Positions 7,736 through 17,374 of a DNA stretch of 64,000 nt are shown here, piece by piece. Numbering within the stretch: position 1 is the first letter of the stretch; every line of letters starts with the position of its first letter. Made by a program: the position numbers and the translations under genes. The notes beneath the pieces were generated by a model that saw only the letters and a list, made by a program, of their open reading frames with translations, was not told the DNA's origin and did no database searches. Origin of the DNA: CAYMUN01 sp964393835 (GTDB lineage: Bacteria > Patescibacteriota > Saccharimonadia > Saccharimonadales > UBA4665); NCBI GenBank assembly GCA_964393835.1, contig CAYMUN010000001.1:1-64000 (forward strand), given 5' to 3'.

Positions 7736-8535
7736 GACTGCTTGGCTCCGGCGGAAGCTTCGGCTTCCCGGCTGGCGGCATACCAGGCCAAGGTAATGAT
7801 CCGAACCATCAGCGGCGCTAGTTTTTGGCGAACATCACGATTGAGAGAAAGCGTCCAACCACCGGCGATAAAACGGTCGTAGAGGCGTAGATTGGCCACT
7901 TGCTCCAGATACTCATCAAAGACACTGATGATACCCTGGCGAGAAACTTTTTTAAGCTCAGCCGGCGACGGGCGAGCTTTGGCGAGCTGTAACGGCTCAA
8001 TGATGGCATAAGCGCCAGCCTCGAACATGGCGTGAGTAGTCAACAGGCCTTTGGGGCCGACGATTTTTAGGCTGAGCAATAGGGACTCGCGCAGAGTATT
8101 GCTTTTGACGTAGGCACGGCCCAGCAGACCTTTGCGACTTTGCCGATCCTCACCGCGTAATTCCGCCAATTCTGCCTCGTAGGGGTAATGATGCGCCGGG
8201 GTTAGGCCGTCGACTAGGGCGTGAGCCAACCAGGCTGCCTCAAAAGCCGCCCGAACATCATCGCGCCGACGCAAATCCCGCACCAGCCGCTGGTAATGCA
8301 GCCTGATTTGCTGGTGCAGCTCGGTATCGCTGGTGTCGTAAGGATCAATGAAGTGCCAAGGTTGAGAGTCATCGTGATGACGCTTGAGTTTAGTAGCGTC
8401 CGGGCCATGCCCACCCTCAAAATGCAAAACCTGCCGGATAGTCGGGAAGAAACTGCCGGCTGGCAAAACTGCTCGCAGATGGCGATGAGCCACGCGGTCG
8501 AGCTTTTGGTGGGCATGGAAAATTATGGCGTACAT
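7732..8535 (-). CDS. Zinc-dependent phospholipase C-like protein, function unknown
   Basis: A 267-residue soluble helical protein rich in conserved-looking histidines and aspartates: HFEGGHGPD, HHDDSQPWHFIDPYD and WLAHALVDGLTPAHHYPYE. This spacing resembles the all-helical zinc-dependent phospholipase C/P1-nuclease fold, where such residues bind three zinc ions; the link is by motif only. No signal peptide is visible. It sits between recG (18-nt gap) and rsmD (4-nt overlap), suggesting cotranscription but not a shared pathway. Confidence 0.6.
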   Translation of the reverse strand: MYAIIFHAHQKLDRVAHRHLRAVLPAGSFFPTIRQVLHFEGGHGPDATKLKRHHDDSQPWHFIDPYDTSDTELHQQIRLHYQRLVRDLRRRDDVRAAFEAAWLAHALVDGLTPAHHYPYEAELAELRGEDRQSRKGLLGRAYVKSNTLRESLLLSLKIVGPKGLLTTHAMFEAGAYAIIEPLQLAKARPSPAELKKVSRQGIISVFDEYLEQVANLRLYDRFIAGGWTLSLNRDVRQKLAPLMVRIITLAWYAASREAEASAGAKQS

Positions 8536-8553
8536 GGGCGGCTTCCCGACTGA

Positions 8554-10590
8554 TTAATTGAGATTGGTAACGGCGCGGAGCCGATTGACAACCCCGGCTA
8601 ATTGCTTATAGTGTAGCAAATTTTCGTTTCGATCAAGGAAAGCCTGGGCGCTGGCACGGGCCACCGCAATCAGTTTAACGTCGGTAAGTTTGGCAATCCT
8701 GAGATCGAGCTGGCCGTGCTGAGACGTACCGTAAATCGCCCCGGGGCCGCGCAATTCAAGATCAAGCTCAGCCAGTCTAAAGCCGTCATTGGAGCTCTCG
8801 AGAGCCCGCAAACGACGGCTGGGCGGCTGTGAATCGCTGGGCAAAAGGTAGCAATAGCCCTGTTGACCACTGCGGCCGACCCGTCCCCGCAGTTGGTGCA
8901 GCTGCGCCAAGCCGAAACGTTCGGCGTTCTCGACTAGCATAATACTGGCATTCGGTACGTCGACGCCCACTTCGATAACCGTCGTGGACACTAAGATATC
9001 GTACTTACCATCTACGAACTGTTGCATGACAGCCTGTTTGTCAGCCGGTTTAAGCTTGCCGTGCAACAAGCCAACGCGCCGATGCTTGAATTCTTTGCGG
9101 CTCAGCTGCTGGTAGACTTTTTCAACCGAATTGGCCTCCAGCAGTGACGAATCGGTGATGAGCGGGCACACCACGAACATTTGACGGCCAGCAGCCAATT
9201 CAACGTCAATTCGTTCGTACAATTGGGCGCGGGAGTTGGGCGAAACCAGCTCAGTCAAGATCGGCTGGCGCCCAGCTGGCTTTTCATCAAGCACCGAGAT
9301 ATCGAGTTCTCCATAGAGGGTCAGGGCCAGGGAGCGCGGAATCGGCGTAGCCGTCAAGCTCAGGACATGCGGCATATGACCGGCCTTAGCCATTAAGGTT
9401 TTACGCTGCTCCACGCCAAAGCGGTGCTGCTCGTCAATGATGACCAGCGCTAAGGTGTGCATATCGACCGCCTCCTGTATCAGGGCATGGGTACCGATGA
9501 TAAAACCGGCTTGGCCGCTGGCAATAGCGGCTCGAGCCCGCTCTTTTTGAGTAGGAGTCATGCTGCCGACCAGCAGCACGGCAGTCGTTTCGCGGCCTAG
9601 CGGTTTGAGAAGCGCATGGATGGTGTCGGCATGTTGGCGAGCCAAGAGTTCGGTAGGCGCCATCAAGGCTACCTGGAGGCCCTGGGCCAAGGCCATCACA
9701 GCGGCCATGGTGGCGACCACCGTTTTGCCAGCTCCGACATCACCCTCTACTAAACGATTCATTGGTTGCTTCTTTTGTAAATCTTGGTAAATTTGCCAGA
9801 TTGTCCGTCGCTGGGCATCAGTCAGCTGGAATGGTAAGTGGCCGACAAAGTCGCGCGCCAGTTGCTGGTCAAAAGGTATGGCCAAGGCCGGCTCGAGCTG
9901 GTTTTCCTGTTTGTTGGACAGACTGGCCAAGCTGAGGCTAAAAACTTCTTCAAAACCGAGTCGTCGCCGGGCAGCCTCTAAAGCCTCCAGGGATGGTGGC
10001 AGGTGCAGGGCGGCTAAAGCCTCGGCTCGACTGATGAGGCCCTGCTGACTGACAATCCAGGCCGGTAAGGTCTCGGGCAAAGCCATCATGAAATCATGCA
10101 ATTGCCGGACAGCCAGCCGAATCTGGCGCGACGTCAGGCCCTTTGTTTCCCGGTACACTGGTAAGATGCGGGCGGTATTGACTGGCAAATCACTGACCAT
10201 CTCGACGCTGGGATTTATGATACTAAAGCGCTGATGACTGAGTCCATACTGCCCCGATATAAAGTAGCTGCGCCCTGGCTTGAGTGCCGCCGCCCGATAG
10301 GGCTGATTGAACCACACCAGGCGGACACTACCCTGATCATCGCTGGCGACTGCTTCGGTGATGTGCATGCCACGGCGGACATAGCGGCCGCTCGTCTGCT
10401 TGATTACCGCTTCGATCGTTACCATTCCCGGCTGCAATTGAGTGGTAGCGGTAACGGCTGAGTAATCTTCGTAGCGCCGGGGATAATAATTTACCAAATC
10501 ACCGACCGTTTTGACACCAAGCAGCGCAAACTTGCGGGCTTGCGCCTCGGCCACTCCTCGTAACTCTGTCAGCGGGCTATCAATAGTCAT
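8554..10590 (-). CDS. recG: ATP-dependent DNA helicase RecG
   Basis: A 678-residue superfamily 2 helicase that reverses stalled replication forks and branch-migrates recombination intermediates. The N-terminal wedge (OB) domain starts LTELRGVAEAQARKF. The helicase core carries Walker A GDVGAGKTVVA, the DEQH box (IIDEQHRFG), SLTATPIPR, and motif VI with QLRGRVGRSGQ. Length matches the family. A TATACT box (10598-10603) ends 7 nt before the ATG, giving a leaderless transcript that continues into the PLC-like gene and rsmD. Confidence 0.95.
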   Translation of the reverse strand: MTIDSPLTELRGVAEAQARKFALLGVKTVGDLVNYYPRRYEDYSAVTATTQLQPGMVTIEAVIKQTSGRYVRRGMHITEAVASDDQGSVRLVWFNQPYRAAALKPGRSYFISGQYGLSHQRFSIINPSVEMVSDLPVNTARILPVYRETKGLTSRQIRLAVRQLHDFMMALPETLPAWIVSQQGLISRAEALAALHLPPSLEALEAARRRLGFEEVFSLSLASLSNKQENQLEPALAIPFDQQLARDFVGHLPFQLTDAQRRTIWQIYQDLQKKQPMNRLVEGDVGAGKTVVATMAAVMALAQGLQVALMAPTELLARQHADTIHALLKPLGRETTAVLLVGSMTPTQKERARAAIASGQAGFIIGTHALIQEAVDMHTLALVIIDEQHRFGVEQRKTLMAKAGHMPHVLSLTATPIPRSLALTLYGELDISVLDEKPAGRQPILTELVSPNSRAQLYERIDVELAAGRQMFVVCPLITDSSLLEANSVEKVYQQLSRKEFKHRRVGLLHGKLKPADKQAVMQQFVDGKYDILVSTTVIEVGVDVPNASIMLVENAERFGLAQLHQLRGRVGRSGQQGYCYLLPSDSQPPSRRLRALESSNDGFRLAELDLELRGPGAIYGTSQHGQLDLRIAKLTDVKLIAVARASAQAFLDRNENLLHYKQLAGVVNRLRAVTNLN

Positions 10591-10619
10591 ATCCCTAAGT
10601 ATACGGAATGCCCCCAGAG

Positions 10620-11423
10620 CTAAGGATTTTTGCGAATCAAAAAGAAAATACTGGGGCCAAAGTAGACGCTGGCCAAGGGGCGCTGTAGCAGCCGCTCGGC
10701 ACCAAGCATAAGCTCGCGCGGCATAATTTTTTTAAGGCGGACACTGCGCAAATTAGAAACCGAGAGAGTGGCCTCTACGTGCAGGCCAGCATGCGCCAGC
10801 TGCCGGATAACGGTCGCCGGATTGTGATTTACAAATGGGATTTCGTCATCCCGTTTATTGGCGCTGGAACGAATATCGACCGGTTTGACCGGCAAGCGAC
10901 GAAAACGCGCTATGTGCCGTAAGCGATTACGCATATGGAGATAGTTGGCCACCTCCACGATAGCGTAACCATCCGGGCTCAATACCCGGGAAATTTCTCG
11001 AAATTCAGCGCTAGGATCCGGCAAATGGTGCATCACCCGGATGATAGTCAACAGGTCGATTTCACCATCTTTGAATTTTAGGTCATCGGCTTGTAACAGG
11101 CGGCGATCGATTTCGGGGTGATCTTTGAGGAAAGCCTCTGCGATATCCAGTTGCTGCTGGCTGGGCTCGGCCAAAATAACCTTGTCAGCGTACTGTTCCA
11201 GCTGGACGCAGAGCCGGCCATAGCCACCCCCGACGTCAACCGCCTTTTTGAAGTGCTTGCCGCGCAGTAACCGTTTAATTGCAGCCTCTTCGGCAGCGTG
11301 CTCGTATTCCCGGCCGTCCCAATAGTGCAAATAGTTATGTTTGGGGTCGTTATATTGGTCAGCCTTACGCTTGGCCGCGGCTTTTTTGGAATTAGTGGCG
11401 GTTTTGGGGGTACTGTCAGCCAT
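10620..11423 (-). CDS. SAM-dependent methyltransferase, substrate unknown
   Basis: Class I methyltransferase of 267 residues from the ATG at 11423. A Lys/Ala-rich N-terminus leads into the SAM-binding motif VDVGGGYGRL, an acidic LAEPS strand, and a motif IV/post-I region RVMHHLPDPSAEF typical of methyltransferase type 11 enzymes. The C-terminal 100 residues are basic. The frame extends to a TTG at 11453 next to the tyrS stop, but a TATACT box (11434-11439, with TTGGCT 16 nt upstream) lies between the two starts, so the ATG at 11423 is the sensible one. Substrate cannot be told from sequence. Confidence 0.8.
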   Translation of the reverse strand: MADSTPKTATNSKKAAAKRKADQYNDPKHNYLHYWDGREYEHAAEEAAIKRLLRGKHFKKAVDVGGGYGRLCVQLEQYADKVILAEPSQQQLDIAEAFLKDHPEIDRRLLQADDLKFKDGEIDLLTIIRVMHHLPDPSAEFREISRVLSPDGYAIVEVANYLHMRNRLRHIARFRRLPVKPVDIRSSANKRDDEIPFVNHNPATVIRQLAHAGLHVEATLSVSNLRSVRLKKIMPRELMLGAERLLQRPLASVYFGPSIFFLIRKNP

Positions 11424-11453
11424 CTTGGCTACCAGTATAACAATTCTCCGCAA

Positions 11454-12701
11454 TTAGCCAAGCTCAACTAGGGCAGAATCCTTAAAACGCTTGCCCTTAC
11501 GTAACAACAGGCGGCCATTCAAAAAGTCATCCGCTTCAAATTGATCACGACTAATTTTGTTGCCGTTGATTGCAATGGCTTTGTCGCTAATCAGACGCCG
11601 CGCTTCGGTGTTGGAGCTGGCAAGACCGCTCATTACTAAGGCTTCGATGATGGATTCGTTGGTCTGGCTGATTAAGGCCGGGATCTCTTGCCGCATGATA
11701 TCGATGATCGCTTCGCTGACTTGGTCAACGGCAGTCTTGCCGGTTAAAACATTTGTAACCACCCGAGCCGTCTTGGTTGCCTCCTGCCCATGCACTAAAC
11801 TGGTGACGGCCTCAGCAAGTCGGGTTTGGGCTAGCCGATCCTGCGGATTTTGATTGTGCTCGACCATGATACCGTCTATGGCAGGTTTATCGAGCTCGGT
11901 GTAAATCTTTAGATACTGCTCGGCGGCCTGATCATCGGTATTGATCCAAAATTGGTAAAACTGGGTGGGGCTGGTCTTGGCAGCGTCGAGCCAAACCGCT
12001 CCCGCTTCGGATTTGCCGAATTTCTGACCGGTAGCCGGATTAACAATAAGTGGCGTCGAATAAACATGGGCTTCGCCGCCGGTTTTGCGCCGGATCAGAT
12101 CAACGCCGGCAATGCTGTTGCCCCACTGGTCAGAACCGCAAACTTGCAGGCTGACACCATGCTCTTGATATAAATGCAGGAAATCATAGGCCTGGATCAA
12201 GACATAGCTGAATTCGGCGTAACTGATGCCGGCACTCTCCTCCCCCAAACGGGTTTGAACAAAATCACGGCTTAACATCTGGCGCATTGGCACGTGTTTG
12301 CCGATGTCACGCAGGAACTCGAGATAGCTCATCTCTTTGAACCAATCGTAATTATCGACTGACGTGAAGTTATGTTCGCCAAACAGCTGGCGGTATTGAC
12401 TCACGATGGCGGCCTTATTTTGAGTAATCTCTTGGGGGGTTTTAAGACTCCTCTCTTCGATTTTGCCATCCGGATCGCCGATCAGACCGGTCGCGCCGCC
12501 GACCAACAGCACCGCTTTGTGGCCGCGTTTGATAAAGGCTTTGACCATCATGGCGACCGCCAAGTGACCAATAGTCATTGAATCGGCGCTAGGGTCAACT
12601 CCCCAGTAAAAAACAATCGGATCGCCGTCTAGCGCGCTAGGATCTTTATAGGTAGTCTGGTTGGCAAAACCGCGCCAGGCTAGTTCTTGAGAGAGCGTCA
12701 T
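11454..12701 (-). CDS. tyrS: Tyrosyl-tRNA synthetase
   Basis: Class I synthetase of 415 residues. The HIGH-type motif reads TIGHLA after DPSADS, the KMSKS-type loop reads KFGKS, and SDQWGNSIAGVDLIRR is characteristic of the bacterial TyrRS active site. The C-terminus holds an S4 RNA-binding domain (NTEARRLISDKAI). A TATACT box ends exactly 6 nt before the ATG, so the mRNA should begin at the start codon; no ribosome binding site is present. Transcribed divergently from the penicillin-binding protein gene. Confidence 0.96.
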   Translation of the reverse strand: MTLSQELAWRGFANQTTYKDPSALDGDPIVFYWGVDPSADSMTIGHLAVAMMVKAFIKRGHKAVLLVGGATGLIGDPDGKIEERSLKTPQEITQNKAAIVSQYRQLFGEHNFTSVDNYDWFKEMSYLEFLRDIGKHVPMRQMLSRDFVQTRLGEESAGISYAEFSYVLIQAYDFLHLYQEHGVSLQVCGSDQWGNSIAGVDLIRRKTGGEAHVYSTPLIVNPATGQKFGKSEAGAVWLDAAKTSPTQFYQFWINTDDQAAEQYLKIYTELDKPAIDGIMVEHNQNPQDRLAQTRLAEAVTSLVHGQEATKTARVVTNVLTGKTAVDQVSEAIIDIMRQEIPALISQTNESIIEALVMSGLASSNTEARRLISDKAIAINGNKISRDQFEADDFLNGRLLLRKGKRFKDSALVELG

Positions 12702-12752
12702 TTTTCTAGTATAACCGATACCGGGAAACTTAGGCTTTTTGCTGGAGATTTT

Positions 12753-12761
12753 TGCTATAAT
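12753..12761 (+). promoter_or_regulatory. Extended -10 for the penicillin-binding protein gene
   Basis: TGCTATAAT on the plus strand, an ideal extended -10, about 52 nt upstream of the ATG. No good -35 accompanies it, as expected for this promoter type. A purine-rich GAGGGAG lies about 14 nt before the start codon. Confidence 0.6.
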
Positions 12762-12812
12762 AGAGGACAGGTTTTAGATGACAGACTTGATGAGGGAGAC
12801 AGTTAACCATTT

Positions 12813-15800
12813 ATGAACAGCAACACTGGACGGGGTCGCCGCGTAAAAAACACCGTTACTACCAAGAGCGGTAAAACCCTAAAGATCAACCAGTCGCTCG
12901 GCGACCGCGTTAAAGCCCGCAAATCGGCCCGCAGCGCCGAAAAAGCGGCCTACCTGAGCACCCTCCCCAAAGAGCGTTTACAGCGTATTCTTTATCGCTT
13001 GCACCCCAAGCGTGTCGCCAAATACTGGTTTAGCCGCGAGGGCGGCATCATGGCCCTCAAAATTATCGGCATCTCGATTGTCGTCGGCTTTTTCCTGACT
13101 ATCGGCCTGTTCGCGTATTTTCGCAAAGATCTGCCTAAGATCAAGGATCTCTCGGGTGACAGCTTGGGCGGTACGACCGCTTACTATGACCGCACCGGCA
13201 CGACCGTCCTCTTTAATGATTACAATTCGGTCAAACGCATACCAGTACAGAGCAAAGAAATCTCACCATTTATGAAGCAGGCTACGATCGCCGTCGAAGA
13301 TAAGGATTTCTTTAAGCATGGTGCTTTTGATGTCCGGGGCATCATGCGCGCCGCCTACCACGACGTCACCGGTGCCGGTGGCTCGGTACAGGGTGGCTCG
13401 ACGATTACCCAGCAGCTGGTCAAATTAAATGAAAACTGGACGGATAACCGCACCGTGACTCGTAAGGTCAAGGAATTGATCCTAGCCGTTGAGCTAGAGC
13501 GAGAATACTCCAAGGACGACATCCTGACCGGCTACCTCAACATCGCGCCCTATGGTGGCTCAGAGTACGGCGTGGAGGCGGCGGCTAAGGATTACTTTCA
13601 GACCAGCGCCAAAGACTTAAGCCTGTCGCAGGCGGTGATGTTGGCCGCCATCCCTCAGTCACCCCTGTATTACTCGCCGTACGGAAGCACCCGGTTTAAT
13701 CCGGCGGTTACCGCTAATTATTTCAATCAGGGGGCCCTTGCCGGTCGCATGGCCTACATCCTCAATCAGATGGTCAAGCAAGGATACATTACCGCCAAGC
13801 AGGCAGATGAAGCCAAAAAGGTCGATATTTTAGCCCAGGTACACCAGCAGGCTGACAAATATCAAAATATTAAGGCGCCCTACTTTGTCCAAGCCGCTCA
13901 GACCCAAATGAAACAAATCTTTGGTGCCACTACTGTCCAGCGGGGTGGGTGGAAAGTTATCACCACCCTTGATATGAATATGCAGGGTAAGGCCGAGGAA
14001 TTAGTAGCTTCCAATCTGCCAAAGATCACCCGCTTTGGCGCTGATACCGAGGCCCTGGTCGCCGAGGATGTCAAGACCGGCCAAATCGTTTCCCAAGTCG
14101 GCGGTACAAATTTTAACGACCCCGATCACGGTCAAAACAACTTTGCCTCCGGTATCCTGGTGCCGCCTGGCTCCAGCTTTAAACCTTACGACTACGCGGC
14201 CTTGATTAACAATAACAATAACGTTGGTGCCGGCTCGGTGCTTTACGACTCCAAGGGCGCAATCCCTGGCTACACCGGTACCTGTTCATTCCCGCCGACA
14301 CTTAAAAAACCCTGCCCGGCCGGTACGCTGCCTTTCCTCTATGATTACGACTTTAAGTTCCCTGGGCCAATGACCCTACGCTACGCGCTGGGCGGCTCAC
14401 GTAACATTCCGGCCGTCAAAGCTATGTTATCGACAGTGCCGAACGACAAAAGTCCAGATAGGGTCGATTCCGTCAATAAAACCATCTCGACAGCGGCGGC
14501 CATGATGTATAACCCTTACTTGGAATCTAAAAGAATTAGTCCTTACAACTGCTATGGTGATGAAGCTTTGACTGAGACCAGTCAATGTCACGGGGCCGCG
14601 GCGATCGGTGATGGCGCCTTTTTGCATCTCGATGATCACGTCAACGGCCTAGCTACGCTCGGCCGTATGGGTACCGCTATCCCCCGCACCTACTTGCTCA
14701 AAATCACCAACTCAGCCGGCAAAAATGTTGCCTTGCCTGCCTACAAGCCCAAGCAAGCAATCAAGCCGGACACCGCCTATATCGTCAACGATATGGCTTC
14801 CGATCCTAAAGCCAGCTATCTGCCCGGCAGTTGTACTGATACTACCTGCACCGCGTTGGCTCGCGGCGGCTACAAATTCCAGCGCTTCAATGGCTGGCAC
14901 TTCGCCGTCAAGACCGGTACCACCAACGACGGCTATGATGGCCTGATGACCAGTTGGTCGACCAAGTACGCCGTAGTCAGCTGGGTTGGCTACCACACCC
15001 GCCACGTGACGCTGCGCAACAACATGGAAACTCTCACCGAGCCGATGACGCGCGGCCTAATGGAGTACATGCACCAGGGCGTGACGCCAGTCAACTGGAC
15101 ACCACCCAAAACCATCAAATCCGCTCCGGCTTTTGTTGTCCGTAATCACGTCGGTATCGGTTCCATAGAGCCCAGCCCCAGTAATGATCTCTACCCTAGC
15201 TGGTACACCGGCGGCGGCAACGTCAAGGCCACTTCCCAAACCACCGACAAGGTCTCCGGCAAAGTCGCCACTACCTGTACCCCACCGCTAGCTAAAGAAA
15301 CCGTCTTTAACGGCAACACCGCCTCCTGGAACATCGATATATTCCAGGGCGGCCGTACCAGCGTCGGCAACTCCTCGACGCCCGCCAAAGCTACCTCCGC
15401 TCCCAACGATGACGTCCACAACTGCAACGACAGCCCGCCGACCGTCACCCTGACCGCCCCGCCAAGTTGTGATACCAGCTGCACCATTACCGCCACTGTC
15501 ACCCAAGGCACTCACCCCCTCAGTGATCCCCAATATCCACAATTCCCCGGTACCGTAACCTTTAAACTCGGCGACCAGACCATTCATAGCGAAAACGTCA
15601 CTGATTCCCCCAGCACCGTCTCGTTTACCTATACGCCAACTGGCAATGGCAGTGCGCCCCTTACCGTCACCGTAACGGACAGTGTCCTCTACCAAGGCAC
15701 TGACAGTACTACCCTAAATTTTTCCATACCGCCGGTCGTGACGGCGCCCCTCAGCTTCACGGCCGTGATAAGCGGAAGCCTCGTTAATTTTTCGTGGGCT

Positions 15801-15965
15801 GGCGGCCGAGCGCCTTTCAGCGTCGTGCGGACTACCAACAACTTTCCTCTCTGTAGTAACGTAAGTGGTTCTACCTGCCAAACCTCTGCGGCATTAGCTC
15901 CTCATAATGTCAGCGTAACCTTAAAAGACGCCGATAATAATACGATTTCGACGAACGTTAATTAA
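12813..15965 (+). CDS. Class A penicillin-binding protein (glycosyltransferase and transpeptidase)
   Basis: Bifunctional peptidoglycan synthase of 1050 residues. A basic cytoplasmic tail (1-79) precedes one membrane helix (about 80-103). The GT51 domain has its catalytic glutamate in AVEDKDFF (Glu162), then GGSTITQQ and KELILAVELER. The transpeptidase carries SSFK (Ser454), SRN (529-531) and KTGT (700-703). After about residue 790 there is a Thr/Ser/Pro-rich linker with cysteine pairs (CDTSCT) and Ig-like beta-sandwich repeats, longer than in most PBP1A proteins and presumably reaching out into the wall. The gene ends 4 nt before the convergent radA. Confidence 0.95.
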   Translation: MNSNTGRGRRVKNTVTTKSGKTLKINQSLGDRVKARKSARSAEKAAYLSTLPKERLQRILYRLHPKRVAKYWFSREGGIMALKIIGISIVVGFFLTIGLFAYFRKDLPKIKDLSGDSLGGTTAYYDRTGTTVLFNDYNSVKRIPVQSKEISPFMKQATIAVEDKDFFKHGAFDVRGIMRAAYHDVTGAGGSVQGGSTITQQLVKLNENWTDNRTVTRKVKELILAVELEREYSKDDILTGYLNIAPYGGSEYGVEAAAKDYFQTSAKDLSLSQAVMLAAIPQSPLYYSPYGSTRFNPAVTANYFNQGALAGRMAYILNQMVKQGYITAKQADEAKKVDILAQVHQQADKYQNIKAPYFVQAAQTQMKQIFGATTVQRGGWKVITTLDMNMQGKAEELVASNLPKITRFGADTEALVAEDVKTGQIVSQVGGTNFNDPDHGQNNFASGILVPPGSSFKPYDYAALINNNNNVGAGSVLYDSKGAIPGYTGTCSFPPTLKKPCPAGTLPFLYDYDFKFPGPMTLRYALGGSRNIPAVKAMLSTVPNDKSPDRVDSVNKTISTAAAMMYNPYLESKRISPYNCYGDEALTETSQCHGAAAIGDGAFLHLDDHVNGLATLGRMGTAIPRTYLLKITNSAGKNVALPAYKPKQAIKPDTAYIVNDMASDPKASYLPGSCTDTTCTALARGGYKFQRFNGWHFAVKTGTTNDGYDGLMTSWSTKYAVVSWVGYHTRHVTLRNNMETLTEPMTRGLMEYMHQGVTPVNWTPPKTIKSAPAFVVRNHVGIGSIEPSPSNDLYPSWYTGGGNVKATSQTTDKVSGKVATTCTPPLAKETVFNGNTASWNIDIFQGGRTSVGNSSTPAKATSAPNDDVHNCNDSPPTVTLTAPPSCDTSCTITATVTQGTHPLSDPQYPQFPGTVTFKLGDQTIHSENVTDSPSTVSFTYTPTGNGSAPLTVTVTDSVLYQGTDSTTLNFSIPPVVTAPLSFTAVISGSLVNFSWAGGRAPFSVVRTTNNFPLCSNVSGSTCQTSAALAPHNVSVTLKDADNNTISTNVN

Positions 15966-15969
15966 GTAA

Positions 15970-17319
15970 CTAGTCTTTTTCGAGGAATTGGTTTAAGGCG
16001 GAGCGGACATCGGCAACACCGCTGAGGCCGGGAAGTTTTTTACTGGTTTTGGCTACGGGGCCGATGGCACCGTCAAAGCCAAGTTTTTTGGCTTCGGCCA
16101 GACGTTTATCTGCATGGGCGACGTGACGGACTTCGCCGGACAGGCCGACTTCACCAAAGACGACAGCGTTCTTTTTGAGCTGCAGGCCTTTGGCGGCCGA
16201 GCCGATGGCCAGGCAGATTGCTAGGTCAGCGGCCGGCTCGGTAATCTTTATGCCGCCGACGATGTTGATATAGATGTCGTGCTCGGCAAGTTTAAGCTTG
16301 GTGCGGCGCTCCAGCATGGCGACCAACAGATTGAGACGGTTGAGGTCAAAGCCGCTGGCGGCTCGTTTGGGATAGCCGTAACTGGTGCGATTGACCAAGG
16401 CTTGCACTTCGACCAGTAGCGGCCTGGTGCCCTCGAGCGTGGCCAACACGATAGAGCCGTCACTAACCTGACGCTCGGATAGCAGGGCTGCCGAAGGATT
16501 GAGCACCGGTTTGAGGCCTGCCTCGACCATTTCAAAGATACCGGCCTCGTTGGTGGAGCCGAAACGGTTTTTGATAGCCCTGAGCAGCTTAAAACCGCCG
16601 TACCTGTCACCCTCCAGCTGCAAGACGACGTCAACGACGTGCTCCAGGACTTTGGGGCCGGCAATCGAGCCCTCTTTGGTGACGTGACCGACGAGCATCA
16701 GGGCGGTATTGCTCTGTTTGGCGGCCAGTGTCAGCAGCTGAGTAGCATTAGTAATCTGCGAAACGGTGCCGGCAGCCGAAGCAATGGCCGCGCAGCTGAC
16801 CGTCTGGATAGAATCGATAATAACCAGTTTATACTCGCCAGCGGCAATGGTGGCGGCGATGTCATCGGCCGAAGTGCTGGTGGCCAATTGCAATTCAGAG
16901 CGCAGCGTGCCAAGCCGCTCGGCCCGCAGGCCGATCTGGTGGGCTGATTCTTCGCCACTGACATACAATACCGGCACTTTGGCGGCCACGGCGTAGGCTA
17001 ACTGCAACAGCAGCGTGCTTTTGCCAATGCCTGGCTGCCCGGCGAGCAGGTTGACGCTGCCGGCGACGATGCCGCCCCCAAAGACGTCATCGACTTCACG
17101 CATACCAGTTATGAGCCGGGACTGGTCTTTTGCCACCGAGGTTTTAACAGATTGGGGCGTCAGCACCCGGCCGCTCTTGACAGCGGTGGTAATAGCACTG
17201 TCTGTCAACTGCTCCTGTAAGGTGTTCCATTCGCCGCATTGCGAGCACTTACCGCTGTAGCTGCTGGCCATGGCACCGCAATTGCTGCAGACAAACCTTG
17301 TTGCCGATTTCTTTGCCAA
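15970..17319 (-). CDS. radA: DNA repair protein RadA
   Basis: A RecA-related branch-migration ATPase of 449 residues. The N-terminal zinc finger (CSNCG then CSQCG) is complete, Walker A is GQPGIGKSTLL, the RadA-specific KNRFG motif is present, and the C-terminal third is a Lon-like domain (GGIKITEPAADLAICLAI). It starts with TTG at 17319; AGGAGG (17325-17330) at 5-nt spacing supports this over an out-of-frame ATG nearby. It helps process recombination intermediates. Confidence 0.95.
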   Translation of the reverse strand: MAKKSATRFVCSNCGAMASSYSGKCSQCGEWNTLQEQLTDSAITTAVKSGRVLTPQSVKTSVAKDQSRLITGMREVDDVFGGGIVAGSVNLLAGQPGIGKSTLLLQLAYAVAAKVPVLYVSGEESAHQIGLRAERLGTLRSELQLATSTSADDIAATIAAGEYKLVIIDSIQTVSCAAIASAAGTVSQITNATQLLTLAAKQSNTALMLVGHVTKEGSIAGPKVLEHVVDVVLQLEGDRYGGFKLLRAIKNRFGSTNEAGIFEMVEAGLKPVLNPSAALLSERQVSDGSIVLATLEGTRPLLVEVQALVNRTSYGYPKRAASGFDLNRLNLLVAMLERRTKLKLAEHDIYINIVGGIKITEPAADLAICLAIGSAAKGLQLKKNAVVFGEVGLSGEVRHVAHADKRLAEAKKLGFDGAIGPVAKTSKKLPGLSGVADVRSALNQFLEKD

Positions 17320-17374
17320 ACATACCTCCTAAAAGTATCCCTAGTGTACCATTTACAGATTAAAAACTTATGAA